Origin: an uncultured Arthrobacter sp.
GTDB taxonomy: Bacteria > Actinomycetota > Actinomycetes > Actinomycetales > Micrococcaceae
Direction: 5' to 3'
Assembly: GCF_902805515.1 (NCBI RefSeq)
Contig: NZ_CADCTE010000156.1
Span: forward strand, 1-64,000
Length of the DNA: 64,000 bases
Part shown: piece by piece, positions 1 to 8,896 of the stretch
Numbering within the stretch: the first letter of the stretch is position 1
How the letters are laid out: each line of letters begins with the position of its first letter
Notes under the pieces: generated by a model
Databases searched by the model: none
Told to the model about the DNA's origin: nothing
The model's input: only the letters and a program-made list of their open reading frames with translations
Position numbers and translations under genes: made by a program

Positions 1-72
1 TTGGTTCCCCCGCCTCTGCCATGCGAATTGTGCGGACGGACCTCAGGCAATGGCAGAGCTAGGCGATTTGCT
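1..72 (-). promoter_or_regulatory. Partial c-di-AMP (ydaO/yuaA-type) riboswitch, cut by window edge
   Basis: Read on the minus strand, CTCTGCC (52-58) pairs with GGCAGAG (14-20). The second arm is followed at once by GCGGGGGAACC (13 down to 3), which resembles the conserved GCGGGGGAACC block of ydaO riboswitches. In actinobacteria these sit in front of cell-wall hydrolase genes (Rpf, NlpC/P60, M23) and turn them off when c-di-AMP binds. Only the 5' part is inside the window, so the second half of the aptamer and the gene it controls (to the left) cannot be seen. The call rests on this motif and on the neighbouring M23 peptidase. A covariance-model search was not possible. Confidence 0.55.
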
Positions 73-85
73 TGAGGGCGCCGAA

Positions 86-114
86 TCTATAACGATTTGG
101 CACGAGTAGTACCG
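86..114 (-). promoter_or_regulatory. Putative promoter for the riboswitch transcript
   Basis: On the minus strand a TATAGA hexamer (91-86) lies about 14 nt before the first riboswitch stem at the expected -10 distance. The -35 region is poor (CGGTAC at 114-109). It would drive a gene beyond the left edge of the window. The stretch 115-168, between this promoter and the M23 stop codon, is A+T-richer than its surroundings and contains no gene. Confidence 0.35.
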
Positions 115-168
115 TACCTCACATCTATCACAATTGTCACATTCAGATCACGACAAGTGTTTCGTCCC

Positions 169-933
169 TTAAAGCCAGCCCATTGGGTCGACCGGACGCC
201 CGCTAATTAGGACCTCAAAATGGAGGTGGCATCCGGTGGAGGAGCCGGTGCTGCCGCTGGTTCCGACCAAGGCCCCCCGCTGGAGGACGTCCCCCTTGGC
301 AATCTCCATCGAGGCGAGGTGGTTGTAGGTCGTCTCGAGGCCGTTGCCATGGTCGAGGACGACCCGGTTGCCGCCGCCGTAGGGGTGCCAGCCGGCGGAC
401 ACCACGGTCCCGTCGGCGGCGGCCCGAACCTCTGTGCCGCAGGCGGCGCTGAAGTCCTGCCCCGAGTGGAATTCCCCGGCAAGGCCCGTCATCGGGCTGA
501 CGCGGTGGCCGAACCCGGAGGTGCCCTTCAGGGTCTTGAGCGGCCGGGTCAGGGAGCCCTTCACGCCCAGCGGCACCCCCGGCCGGTCGGAGGCGGCAAC
601 GATGGCCCGGAGCTGGGTGTCGAAGTCCTGGGAACCCCGAACGGGAACGGGGGTGAAGGTGATGCTTGCCGATTTCGGAGCGCGGACCTCCTGCCGGGCC
701 GGCATGGTTCCGGCGGCCGAGGCCGAGGTGCCTGCGGCCGTAGTCGGCAGGGCCGCCATCAGGACCAACCCCGACACGGCCGCGGCCATGGCCAGCTTCT
801 GTCCGACCCGGTCCGGTGAGCCGCCGGTCCACCGGCCGTTGCGGCGCCGGCTGGTCCGGTGCGCGTCCCGCGGCCGCGGCGCGGGCTGGGCGGGTTCCGC
901 GCGGCGGCGGCCCGAGACCCGGTGTTTCGGCAT
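169..933 (-). CDS. M23-family metallopeptidase (LytM-like peptidoglycan hydrolase)
   Basis: Secreted zinc endopeptidase that would cleave peptidoglycan cross-bridges or stems. The 254-residue protein has a long basic N-terminus (1-45), one hydrophobic export segment (about 47-64), a linker, and a C-terminal M23 domain (about 136-254). Visible zinc-site motifs are HSGQD (H156, D160) and HLHFE (H236, H238). The ATG at 933 was chosen because AAAGGGGAC precedes it by about 6 nt; a GTG 15 bases upstream lies before that ribosome site and is unlikely. It is transcribed in the same direction as the putative riboswitch at the left edge, but has its own 380-base leader. Family assignment is firm; the exact bond cut is not known. 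Confidence 0.9.
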   Translation of the reverse strand: MPKHRVSGRRRAEPAQPAPRPRDAHRTSRRRNGRWTGGSPDRVGQKLAMAAAVSGLVLMAALPTTAAGTSASAAGTMPARQEVRAPKSASITFTPVPVRGSQDFDTQLRAIVAASDRPGVPLGVKGSLTRPLKTLKGTSGFGHRVSPMTGLAGEFHSGQDFSAACGTEVRAAADGTVVSAGWHPYGGGNRVVLDHGNGLETTYNHLASMEIAKGDVLQRGALVGTSGSTGSSTGCHLHFEVLISGRPVDPMGWL

Positions 934-1063
934 GCTGTCCCCTTTCACTGCCGATGCCCGCCCAACGCCGGGCAGGCCGCACCGAGGGCGCCGCAGCGGC
1001 GGACGCGTCCCGGGAGCGAAAATGCTGTGCGCTCCTGCGGGCCGGCGCCGAGGGCGGGCTTGT

Positions 1064-1081
1064 CCCCGCGGCTGCGCGGGG
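1064..1081 (-). promoter_or_regulatory. GC hairpin in the leader of the M23 gene
   Basis: CCCCGCG (1064-1070) and CGCGGGG (1075-1081) form a 7-bp stem with a 4-nt loop, about 130 nt before the M23 start. No U-tract follows, so this is more likely leader-RNA structure than a terminator. No clear ydaO core was found in this leader. Confidence 0.3.
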
Positions 1082-1160
1082 ATCAGGAGACGATCGGGAA
1101 CAGTCTCACAGCATCATGCCCCGGCGGCAAAACGGGGCAGCAAACGCCGCCAGCAAACCC

Positions 1161-1201
1161 CGTCAAGCCGGGTCGGTAAACGGGTCGTCAAGCCGGGTCG
1201 G
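1161..1201. repeat. 16-bp direct repeat (two copies, 25-bp period) in the gap between M23 gene and ideR
   Basis: CGTCAAGCCGGGTCGG occurs at 1161-1176 and again at 1186-1201. Read on the minus strand each copy carries TTGAC, a -35-like element, pointing to the M23 gene. The rest of the 380-base gap (934-1313) holds no supported gene; it is probably the promoter and leader of the M23 gene plus the 3' end region of ideR. Confidence 0.5.
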
Positions 1202-1313
1202 CGGCCCTGGCGGCACGACGGGGTGCACACGGAGCGGCACAGGCCGCGCAACAGATCGGCGGAACGCCCGAGGGCCCGCCCCCGATGAGCCGACGGCGGA
1301 AGGCCCCTTTGCG

Positions 1314-2009
1314 CTAGGCGACGGCGACGAAGACGTGTGCGGCGACCTCGGGCGGCAGTTCAAGGGCGCCCTCGACGCCGGGAACCCGGACCGAGACGTA
1401 CCCGCCCACGGACTCGAGGTTGAGTGAAGCCCCGGGGCGCAGGCCGCCCTCGGCCAGTTGCGAGAGCAGTTCCGGGTCGACCTGGATCGGCTCGGCGAGG
1501 CGCAGCAGGGTGACCGAGGAGCCCGGCCGGTAACCGTCCATTGCCGCAAGCAGCGTCGTCATACCGTCGGTCGTGGACTCGGAGGCAACTCCTCCGATGG
1601 CTTCAAGGCCGGGGATCGGGTTGCCGTAGGGCGACTGGGAGGGCTGGCCGAGCAGTTCGTAGAGCCGCCGTTCGACCCGCTCGCTCATGACGTGTTCCCA
1701 CCGGCAGGCCTCTTCGTGCACGTACGCCCAGTCGAGGCCGATGACGTCGCTCAGCAGCCGTTCGGCCAGCCGGTGCTTGCGCATCACCCCGGTGGCGCGG
1801 CGCCGGCCGAGCTCGGTCAGTTCGAGGTGGCGGTCTCCCGAGACGACGACGAGCCCATCGCGTTCCATCCGCCCGATCGTCTGGGACACCGTCGGACCGG
1901 AATGGCGCAGCCGTTCGGCGATGCGGGCCCGGAGGGCAACGATGTTCTCTTCCTCGAGCTCAAGGATGGTCCGCAGGTACATCTCGGTGGTATCGATGAG
2001 ATCCGTCAT
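1314..2009 (-). CDS. ideR: Iron-dependent repressor IdeR/DtxR
   Basis: Metal-dependent transcriptional repressor; with Fe(II) bound it would block siderophore and iron-uptake genes. The 231-residue protein starts MTDLIDTTEMYLRTILELEE, as in IdeR/DtxR. With the ATG at 2009 all metal ligands fall on the DtxR numbering: M10, C102, E105, H106 (site 2) and H79, E83, H98 (site 1). The winged helix occupies about 1-73, dimerisation about 74-140, and the C-terminus carries an SH3-like domain. AGGAG precedes the start by about 9 nt; an in-frame upstream extension of 21 codons is not expected in the family. Divergent from serC. A half-site resembling an IdeR box occurs upstream of the gene ending at 37759. 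Confidence 0.92.
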   Translation of the reverse strand: MTDLIDTTEMYLRTILELEEENIVALRARIAERLRHSGPTVSQTIGRMERDGLVVVSGDRHLELTELGRRRATGVMRKHRLAERLLSDVIGLDWAYVHEEACRWEHVMSERVERRLYELLGQPSQSPYGNPIPGLEAIGGVASESTTDGMTTLLAAMDGYRPGSSVTLLRLAEPIQVDPELLSQLAEGGLRPGASLNLESVGGYVSVRVPGVEGALELPPEVAAHVFVAVA

Positions 2010-2185
2010 AACCGTTCGGCTCCTAGGTGCGGCACAGTGCGGGGCAGGTAAGGAAAGCGCGTGCTGCAGCACGTCCGGGTGGGGCCGACCGCGTCCCTAC
2101 GCCCCCTCAGGTTAACCCATGCAGCTTGCGCCCCGGCAATCCAGTGAGCCCCCGCACCCAGGGCCGTGCCGTTCTTCACAAATAA

Positions 2186-3403
<1,218 letters not shown>

Positions 3404-3426
3404 GGCCGGCGCGGATGTGCCGCAGG

Positions 3427-4701
3427 TCAGTCCCCGGGGGCCTGCGGCGCCTCGTGCGTGATCCGCAGCCGCCGGGGAGCGGAACGGTCGTACCGGATCC
3501 GGACCTCGTGGTACCGCCAGGCCCAGAACAGCCCGGCGGCCGCCGCCACCAGCCCTGAGGCTGCGGCGACACCGAGGCTCCAGCGCGGCCCGAAGGCATC
3601 CGAGACCCAGCCGACGACTGGCGCCCCGAGCGGCGTCCCGCCCAGGAAGATCGCCAGGTACAGCGCCATCACCCGCCCGCGCATCACCTGCTCCGTGGTG
3701 GTCTGCACGTAGGCGTTGGCACTGGTGAGAAGCGTGAGGGCGAACAGGCCGACGGGGACCAGGGCGAGGCCGAACAGGATCAGGTTCGGTGCGAGCGCCG
3801 CCAGGACACATGCCGCGCCGAAGGCTCCGGCGGCACCAAAGACGAACCGCAGCCGGGGCTGCTCCCGCCGGGCCGACAGCAGCGCACCGACGACCGATCC
3901 GATCGCCATGACCGAGGACAGCACCCCGAACACCCCGGCGCCCTGTCCGAACTCGGTGCGGGCCATGGCGGCAATGAACACTGCGAAGTTCAGGCCGAAG
4001 GTACCGACAAGGAAGATCGTGAGCAGCACCATCATCAGGTCGGGCCGGCCCCGCACATAACGGAAGCCCTCCCGGATGCGCCCCTTGCCCGGTGTCGATT
4101 TGGGTTGGACCTGCAGGTCGGGCGTGCGAAGCACCAGCAGGGTGTACACCATGGCGCCGAAGGTGAGCGCGTTGATCAGGAACACCCACCCGGGCCCGAC
4201 GGCGGCGGTCAGAAGCCCGGCGACGGCGGGGCCGACGAGGCGGGCGGCGTTGAAGGAGGCGCTGTTGAGGGCCACGGCGTTGGGCAGGTACTCATCGCGC
4301 ACCAGCTCCGAGGTGAAGGTCTGCCTCGCCGGCGCGTCGAAGGCGGACACGACGCCGAGGGCGAGGGCGAAGGCGTAGACGTGCCAGAGTTCGGCCATGC
4401 CAAGCACGACCAGCAGTCCGAGCCCGACGGCGAGCACCGCCATGAGGACCTGCGTCGCCTGCAGCAGCTTCCGGCGGTCAACCGTGTCGGCGACCAGCCC
4501 GGCCAGGGGCGAGATCAGCAGCTGCGGGCCGAGCTGGAGGGCCAGGACGATGCCGAGGGCGGAGGCGTTCTGGTCGGTCAGGATGTCGTAGACGAGCCAG
4601 TCCTGGGCCGTGCGCTGCATCCACGTCCCGATATTGGAGATCGAGGCGCCGATGAACCACCGGCGGTAGTTCGGGATGCGCAGCGACCGGAACGTGCTCA
4701 T
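3427..4701 (-). CDS. MFS transporter, EntS/MFS_3-like
   Basis: Integral membrane exporter of 424 residues with about 12 hydrophobic segments. The N-terminus (FRSLRIPNYRRWFIGASISN, then GTWMQ) is typical of the MFS_3/EntS-like group, whose known members export siderophores or drugs. Loop motifs such as LVADTVDRRKLL (between TM2 and TM3) support proton-driven antiport. The basic C-terminus is cytoplasmic. The substrate cannot be inferred; proximity to ideR is suggestive of siderophore export, but no IdeR box was found upstream (4702-4743). Confidence 0.85.
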   Translation of the reverse strand: MSTFRSLRIPNYRRWFIGASISNIGTWMQRTAQDWLVYDILTDQNASALGIVLALQLGPQLLISPLAGLVADTVDRRKLLQATQVLMAVLAVGLGLLVVLGMAELWHVYAFALALGVVSAFDAPARQTFTSELVRDEYLPNAVALNSASFNAARLVGPAVAGLLTAAVGPGWVFLINALTFGAMVYTLLVLRTPDLQVQPKSTPGKGRIREGFRYVRGRPDLMMVLLTIFLVGTFGLNFAVFIAAMARTEFGQGAGVFGVLSSVMAIGSVVGALLSARREQPRLRFVFGAAGAFGAACVLAALAPNLILFGLALVPVGLFALTLLTSANAYVQTTTEQVMRGRVMALYLAIFLGGTPLGAPVVGWVSDAFGPRWSLGVAAASGLVAAAAGLFWAWRYHEVRIRYDRSAPRRLRITHEAPQAPGD

Positions 4702-4743
4702 CAGCGCACTCCCGGACCGTCCGGACCCCTCGACGGCAAGGCG

Positions 4744-5571
4744 CTAGTCGTCCCGGCCCGGGGTGGAAGGCTCCGCGAAGCCGGGCCCGGCGGCCTCGGA
4801 CGGCCCCGCTCCGTCCGCTTCGGAAGGTCCGTCAGCGGCGGCGTTGTTAAGCTCCGGCTCCTCGGCGTCGTTCGCGGCCGCAGGTCCGTCGGCGGCGTTG
4901 TTTAGCTCCGGCTCCTCGGCGTCGTTCGCGGCCGCAGGTCCGTCGGCTGCGTTGTTAAGCTCCGGCTCCTCGGCAGCGTCCTCGGCCGCAGGCTTGTCGG
5001 TGGCGCGGTCAGTGGCGTCGGGAGCCCGGTCAGTGCCCGGCTCGACGCTACCGCCGTCGGTTTCCGGAACCGGCTCCGCGGAGGCTGGATCCTGGGCGGT
5101 CGGTTCGGTGGCCGGCTCCGCTGCCGCGGAATCCTGGGCGGCCGACTCGGCGGCGTCCTCATGGTCCTCGGGGCGCACCCGTTCCGACCAGGGCAGCCAC
5201 TGAGGTGCCAGCAGCGCCGTCTCCGAGGGCAGGAGGCCGACCTCGCAGATCGTCGGCTCCTTGCTGCGCGCCACGCGGGCCAGGGTGATGAACCAGTGCC
5301 AGTTCCCGTAGCCGGGGACGAAGGCCTCGAAACGGTGGGTCGTGAGGCGCTCACCCTCGGGGTAGGAGGTGACGTGCCCACCGACCTGCTCGGCCGGGGC
5401 CACCTGGAGGATGCCCTCCCGCGCGAAATCGACGGCGGCCGCGAGCACGGCGTCGGGCTTGGCCTGCCGACGGACGGGCCGGCGTTTCACGGGGGCACCG
5501 GCGTCGACCGCGTCCGTAGCGGGGGCGGTGGCGGGATCGGTCTCCGGGGCGTCGGTGCGGGCGGGGATCAC
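4744..5571 (-). CDS. DUF3027 protein with acidic repeat tail
   Basis: Conserved actinobacterial protein of unknown function, 275 residues. The DUF3027 region (about 28-145) is recognised from GERLTTHRFEAFVPGYGNWH and LLAPQWLPWSERVRPED. The C-terminal half is low-complexity, acidic and Ala/Glu/Pro-rich and includes 18-residue tandem repeats (EEPELNNAADGPAAANDA). It starts at GTG 5571, six bases after the cold-shock gene stop, so the two are likely co-transcribed and perhaps translationally coupled; no good ribosome site is visible. The csp-DUF3027 pairing is common in this family. Confidence 0.85.
   Translation of the reverse strand: MIPARTDAPETDPATAPATDAVDAGAPVKRRPVRRQAKPDAVLAAAVDFAREGILQVAPAEQVGGHVTSYPEGERLTTHRFEAFVPGYGNWHWFITLARVARSKEPTICEVGLLPSETALLAPQWLPWSERVRPEDHEDAAESAAQDSAAAEPATEPTAQDPASAEPVPETDGGSVEPGTDRAPDATDRATDKPAAEDAAEEPELNNAADGPAAANDAEEPELNNAADGPAAANDAEEPELNNAAADGPSEADGAGPSEAAGPGFAEPSTPGRDD
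4843..4980. repeat. 54-bp in-frame tandem repeat (about 2.5 copies)
   Basis: The same 54-base unit begins at 4843, 4897 and 4951, with few differences between copies. It lies inside the DUF3027 gene and encodes the acidic 18-residue repeat. The third copy decays after about 30 bases. The near identity of the first two copies suggests recent slippage or unequal exchange, so copy number may vary between strains. Confidence 0.85.
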
Positions 5572-5577
5572 GGCGGC

Positions 5578-5961
5578 CTACGCGTCCAGGTCGTCGGCGA
5601 CTGCGCGCAGCACGGCAGCGACCTTCGACGCGTGGGACTTCTCCGGGTAGCGGCCCCTGCGCAGTCCATTGGACACACCGTCGAGCAGTTTGATGAGGTC
5701 CTCGGTGATGACCGCCATATCGTCGGCCTTCTTACGGGTGCCCTTGACCACCGAAGGCGCCGCCTCAAGGATTCGAGCCGAGAGGGCCTGAAGCCCCCGC
5801 CGGCCGTCGGCGACTCCGAATTCGAGTTTCGTGCCGACCTTCACCTCGGTCACGCCGGCAGGCAGGGCGGAAGCGTGGAGGAAGACCTCTTTGCCGTCGT
5901 CGGTGGCGACGAAGCCGAAGCCCTTCTCAGCGTCGAACCATTTCACTTTGCCGATGGGCAC
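5578..5961 (-). CDS. Cold-shock domain protein with C-terminal extension
   Basis: Single-stranded nucleic-acid-binding protein, 127 residues. The CSD spans about 1-65, with RNP1-like KGFGFV and RNP2-like VFLHAS motifs. Unlike the 67-residue CspA it has an extra helical half (about 66-127, GRRGLQALSARILEAAP onward) typical of long actinobacterial homologues. The start is GTG 5961, preceded by AAGAGG about 8 nt upstream; reading further upstream adds unrelated sequence. First gene of a likely csp-DUF3027 unit. Confidence 0.88.
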   Translation of the reverse strand: MPIGKVKWFDAEKGFGFVATDDGKEVFLHASALPAGVTEVKVGTKLEFGVADGRRGLQALSARILEAAPSVVKGTRKKADDMAVITEDLIKLLDGVSNGLRRGRYPEKSHASKVAAVLRAVADDLDA

Positions 5962-6133
5962 GTAGTTACCTCTTCTTGGTCTGCTGGGGCGGTGTCCGCC
6001 TGCTGTCTGGGGGAGCCCGGCGCTGCGGCAGGATTCTGCCCTGGCGGCCACTGCCGGGGAGGTCTTTAAGATAAAAGAATATCCCCTCGGCGCTTACTCG
6101 TGTGCGCGGGCGTTCTTGTACGCTGTAAGCGTT

Positions 6134-6382
6134 ATGGAAGCCTCTCAGATCCCAACCCCGCCGGCCGCCGCACCGCAGCGCGGGCGCACCGCCCTGATGC
6201 TCGCCGCCGTCAGCTGCGCAGCGCTGGGCCTGGCCTCACTGATTGCGGTCCTGGTGGGAGCCTGGCTGCAGGGATCCGCCTGGCCGGGCTTCGTCTACGC
6301 GGCGTTCATCCTGCTGCCGCTGGGTTTCCTGCTGATGACCGCCCTGATCCTTGGCGCGGTCATCACGCGCCGCAGGAGCTGA
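6134..6382 (+). CDS. Small two-helix membrane protein
   Basis: An 82-residue protein with a short Pro-rich N-terminus and two hydrophobic segments (about 22-45 and 51-75), ending in RRRS. No family was recognised. A palindrome ACGCT-GTA-AGCGT immediately precedes the start, and there is no clear ribosome site. It is divergent from the cold-shock gene and is followed by the helicase pair. Confidence 0.6.
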   Translation: MEASQIPTPPAAAPQRGRTALMLAAVSCAALGLASLIAVLVGAWLQGSAWPGFVYAAFILLPLGFLLMTALILGAVITRRRS

Positions 6383-6436
6383 GGTACCGGCCCCTGCCGC
6401 ACCAACGCCTCCCGCCCGCCGGGTAATCTGTAGGTA

Positions 6437-8896
6437 ATGTCCGCAATCCGCGCCCTGGCCGACGAGTTGGCCGCCCGCAGCGACTCCGATCTGCGCAGCC
6501 TCCTTTCGGCACGCCCCGATCTGTCCCTGCCGCCCGTCCCGGACTTCGCCGCCCTGGCCGCCCGTGCCTCAACGCGCGCCAGCCTCCAGCGGGCACTCGA
6601 AAACCTCGCCGAACCGCACCTCCAGGTCCTCGAGGCGGTGCTCATCGCCGCCGAGGACGCCGGCGGCACCGGGGTGGACGCCGCCACGCTGGGCGCCCTC
6701 CTCGGCGGCGCGGAACCTCCGATCCTCGAGCCGTTCCTGGCTCAGCTCACCGCACGGGCCCTGCTACAGGCTCCCCCGGTGCTGCAGGACGGAGCGTCGA
6801 ACGGCCGGGCGCCGGCCGGTCCCTCCTACCGCCCCGTCGGCGCGCTGGCCGAGGCGCTCGGACCCTACCCCGCCGGTCTGGGCCGCCCCCTCGAGACCCT
6901 CGTCCGGGTCCTGCCGGGCTTTGGCGGGCAGCTCGTGGAGGCCGTCGACCGGGTGCGGTCGCTCGGCATCGCCCTGGGTCCGGCCCCGGATCCTGAGACC
7001 GCCGCCCGTGAGCTGTCCGGCGCCGTCGGACGTCCGGCGGACTGGAAACTCCTGCTGGCCGCGGCCCCGACGGGCACCACGGAGCTGCTTGAGCGGCTCG
7101 CCGGAGCACCCGTGGGCGTCGTTCCCGCCGCCGCCCGCGCCGGGTACCGGCCCGGGCACGCCGCGGCTCCGGTGGACTGGCTGCTCGGGCACGGGCTGCT
7201 TGCCCCGCTCGACGTCGCCCACGTCGAGCTGCCCCGCAGCGTCGGCCGGGCGGTGCGCGGGCACCGGGTCGCCGCCTCGCTGCAGGCCGCGCCACCGGAT
7301 CCCGGGCTCCGCCCGGTGCGCCCTGCGGTCCGTGACAACGCCGCCCACAGCGCCCTCGCCGAGACCCTGCGCCTCGTGGATGCCCTGCTGGCCCCCGGCG
7401 GGCCCACCCCCGTGGCCACCCTGCGCTCGGGCGGCGTCGGCGTGCGGGAGGTGAAGCGGCTGACCGAGGCGCTGCAGGTCGAGCCGGCCGCCACGCCGTG
7501 GCTCCTTGAACTGGCCGCCGGGGCGGGCCTGCTCGGGCTCGACGTCGACGACTCACGATGGAAGCCCACCGGAGCGGCCGCAGCCGCCGCTGGCGACCGG
7601 GAGGCGCTGTGGCTGGCGCTGACCGGCGGCTGGCTCGACCTCGAGCGCGCCCCCTCGATGGTGGGGACCAGGTCCCCCGACGGGGCCACCATCAACGCGC
7701 TGGCCGCCGAGGCCTCCCGCCCCGACGCACCCCGCGTGCGCCGGCGGGTGCTCGACGCCGCCGTCGAACTGACCACCGAGCACGACGGCACCGCAGCGGC
7801 GGGCGTCGATGCCCCCTCCCTGACCGCGCGGCTCGCCTGGCACCAGCCGCGGCTTCGACGGCGGTTCGAACGCCTCGTCCCCGGAATCCTGGCCGAGGCG
7901 GAGGCGCTGGGACTCTTCGGCGGTGGTGCCCTGACTCCGATCGGAGAGCTCGTGCAGCAGGACCGCCTGCCCGAGGCCGCCGCAGCGGTCCGGGAAGCCC
8001 TCCCGGCGCCCGTGAGCCATTTTGTGGTTCAGGCGGACCTGACCGCCGTCGCACCCGGGTACCTCGACCCGGCGGTGGCGCGGGAGCTGCTGCTGCTGGC
8101 GGTGCCCGAGGGCCGGGGGCCGGCCACGACCTACCGGTTCTCCCCGGCCTCGCTCCACCCGGCCCTTGACGCCGGGCAGGACGCAGGCTCGATCCTCGCC
8201 TTTTTGACCCGCCATTCGGCAACCGAGCTGCCCCAGGCACTCAGCTACCTCGTCGAAGACACCGCCGCCCGGTACGGGTCCCTTCGAGTGGGAAGCGCGG
8301 GCAGCTACCTGCGCACCGAGGACGACGCCGCCGTCGAGGCCCTGCTTGCCGACCCACGGGCCGCCGCGCTGGGCGTGGTCAAGCTGGCTCCGACCGTCGT
8401 GGCGGCCCGCGCCGGCGCCGACGAGCTCGCGGCGCTGCTGCGGGACCTCGGCTACACGCCCGCCCCCGAGCATCCGGCCGCGCCCGGCGTCGGTGCCCCT
8501 CCCCCGGCCCCCGCCCCACCGTCGACCCCATCGCCGGCCTTACCTGCAGGGCCTACGCGCACCCGGCCCGGCCCCTGGTCGATCACCGAGGAGGAGATCG
8601 CCGCCCAGGTGGATTCCCTCCGGGCCGGCGCCCGGCAGGCACCCGACCGGGCGGCGGGCCCCGAAGGTGAAACCCTGCTCGGACTCGAGACGCTGCGCAC
8701 CGCCATCCGGCAGCGCTCCCCGGTCCGCCTCGGAACCGCCGACAGCCAGGGCAACGCCGTCCGGCAGGTGCTCGTGCCCCTGTCGGTCTCCGGCGGCAGG
8801 GTGCGGGTATTCGATCCGGTGCGGCAGGTGGAGAAGGTTGTCTCGGTGCACCGCGTGATGGACGTTGAAATTATCGAAGGGACCTCCGATGGCTGA
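6437..8896 (+). CDS. Helicase-associated (Helicase_C_3-type) protein, partner of XPB
   Basis: 819-residue protein of the family found next to XPB/Ercc3 helicases in actinobacteria (as Rv0862c beside Rv0861c). It has an Ala/Arg/Leu-rich N-terminal two thirds with winged-helix-like segments, a Pro-rich linker (about 670-720), and a C-terminal strand-rich module ending VEIIEGTSDG. Its likely role is regulation or DNA targeting of the helicase; this is inferred from gene pairing. TAATCT lies 7 nt before the ATG, so the mRNA may be leaderless. It overlaps the next gene by 8 bp. Confidence 0.82.
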   Translation: MSAIRALADELAARSDSDLRSLLSARPDLSLPPVPDFAALAARASTRASLQRALENLAEPHLQVLEAVLIAAEDAGGTGVDAATLGALLGGAEPPILEPFLAQLTARALLQAPPVLQDGASNGRAPAGPSYRPVGALAEALGPYPAGLGRPLETLVRVLPGFGGQLVEAVDRVRSLGIALGPAPDPETAARELSGAVGRPADWKLLLAAAPTGTTELLERLAGAPVGVVPAAARAGYRPGHAAAPVDWLLGHGLLAPLDVAHVELPRSVGRAVRGHRVAASLQAAPPDPGLRPVRPAVRDNAAHSALAETLRLVDALLAPGGPTPVATLRSGGVGVREVKRLTEALQVEPAATPWLLELAAGAGLLGLDVDDSRWKPTGAAAAAAGDREALWLALTGGWLDLERAPSMVGTRSPDGATINALAAEASRPDAPRVRRRVLDAAVELTTEHDGTAAAGVDAPSLTARLAWHQPRLRRRFERLVPGILAEAEALGLFGGGALTPIGELVQQDRLPEAAAAVREALPAPVSHFVVQADLTAVAPGYLDPAVARELLLLAVPEGRGPATTYRFSPASLHPALDAGQDAGSILAFLTRHSATELPQALSYLVEDTAARYGSLRVGSAGSYLRTEDDAAVEALLADPRAAALGVVKLAPTVVAARAGADELAALLRDLGYTPAPEHPAAPGVGAPPPAPAPPSTPSPALPAGPTRTRPGPWSITEEEIAAQVDSLRAGARQAPDRAAGPEGETLLGLETLRTAIRQRSPVRLGTADSQGNAVRQVLVPLSVSGGRVRVFDPVRQVEKVVSVHRVMDVEIIEGTSDG

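Noticed and set aside
1064-1081. Second c-di-AMP riboswitch before the M23 gene
   Set aside because: A hairpin exists but the GGGGGAACC core was not found.
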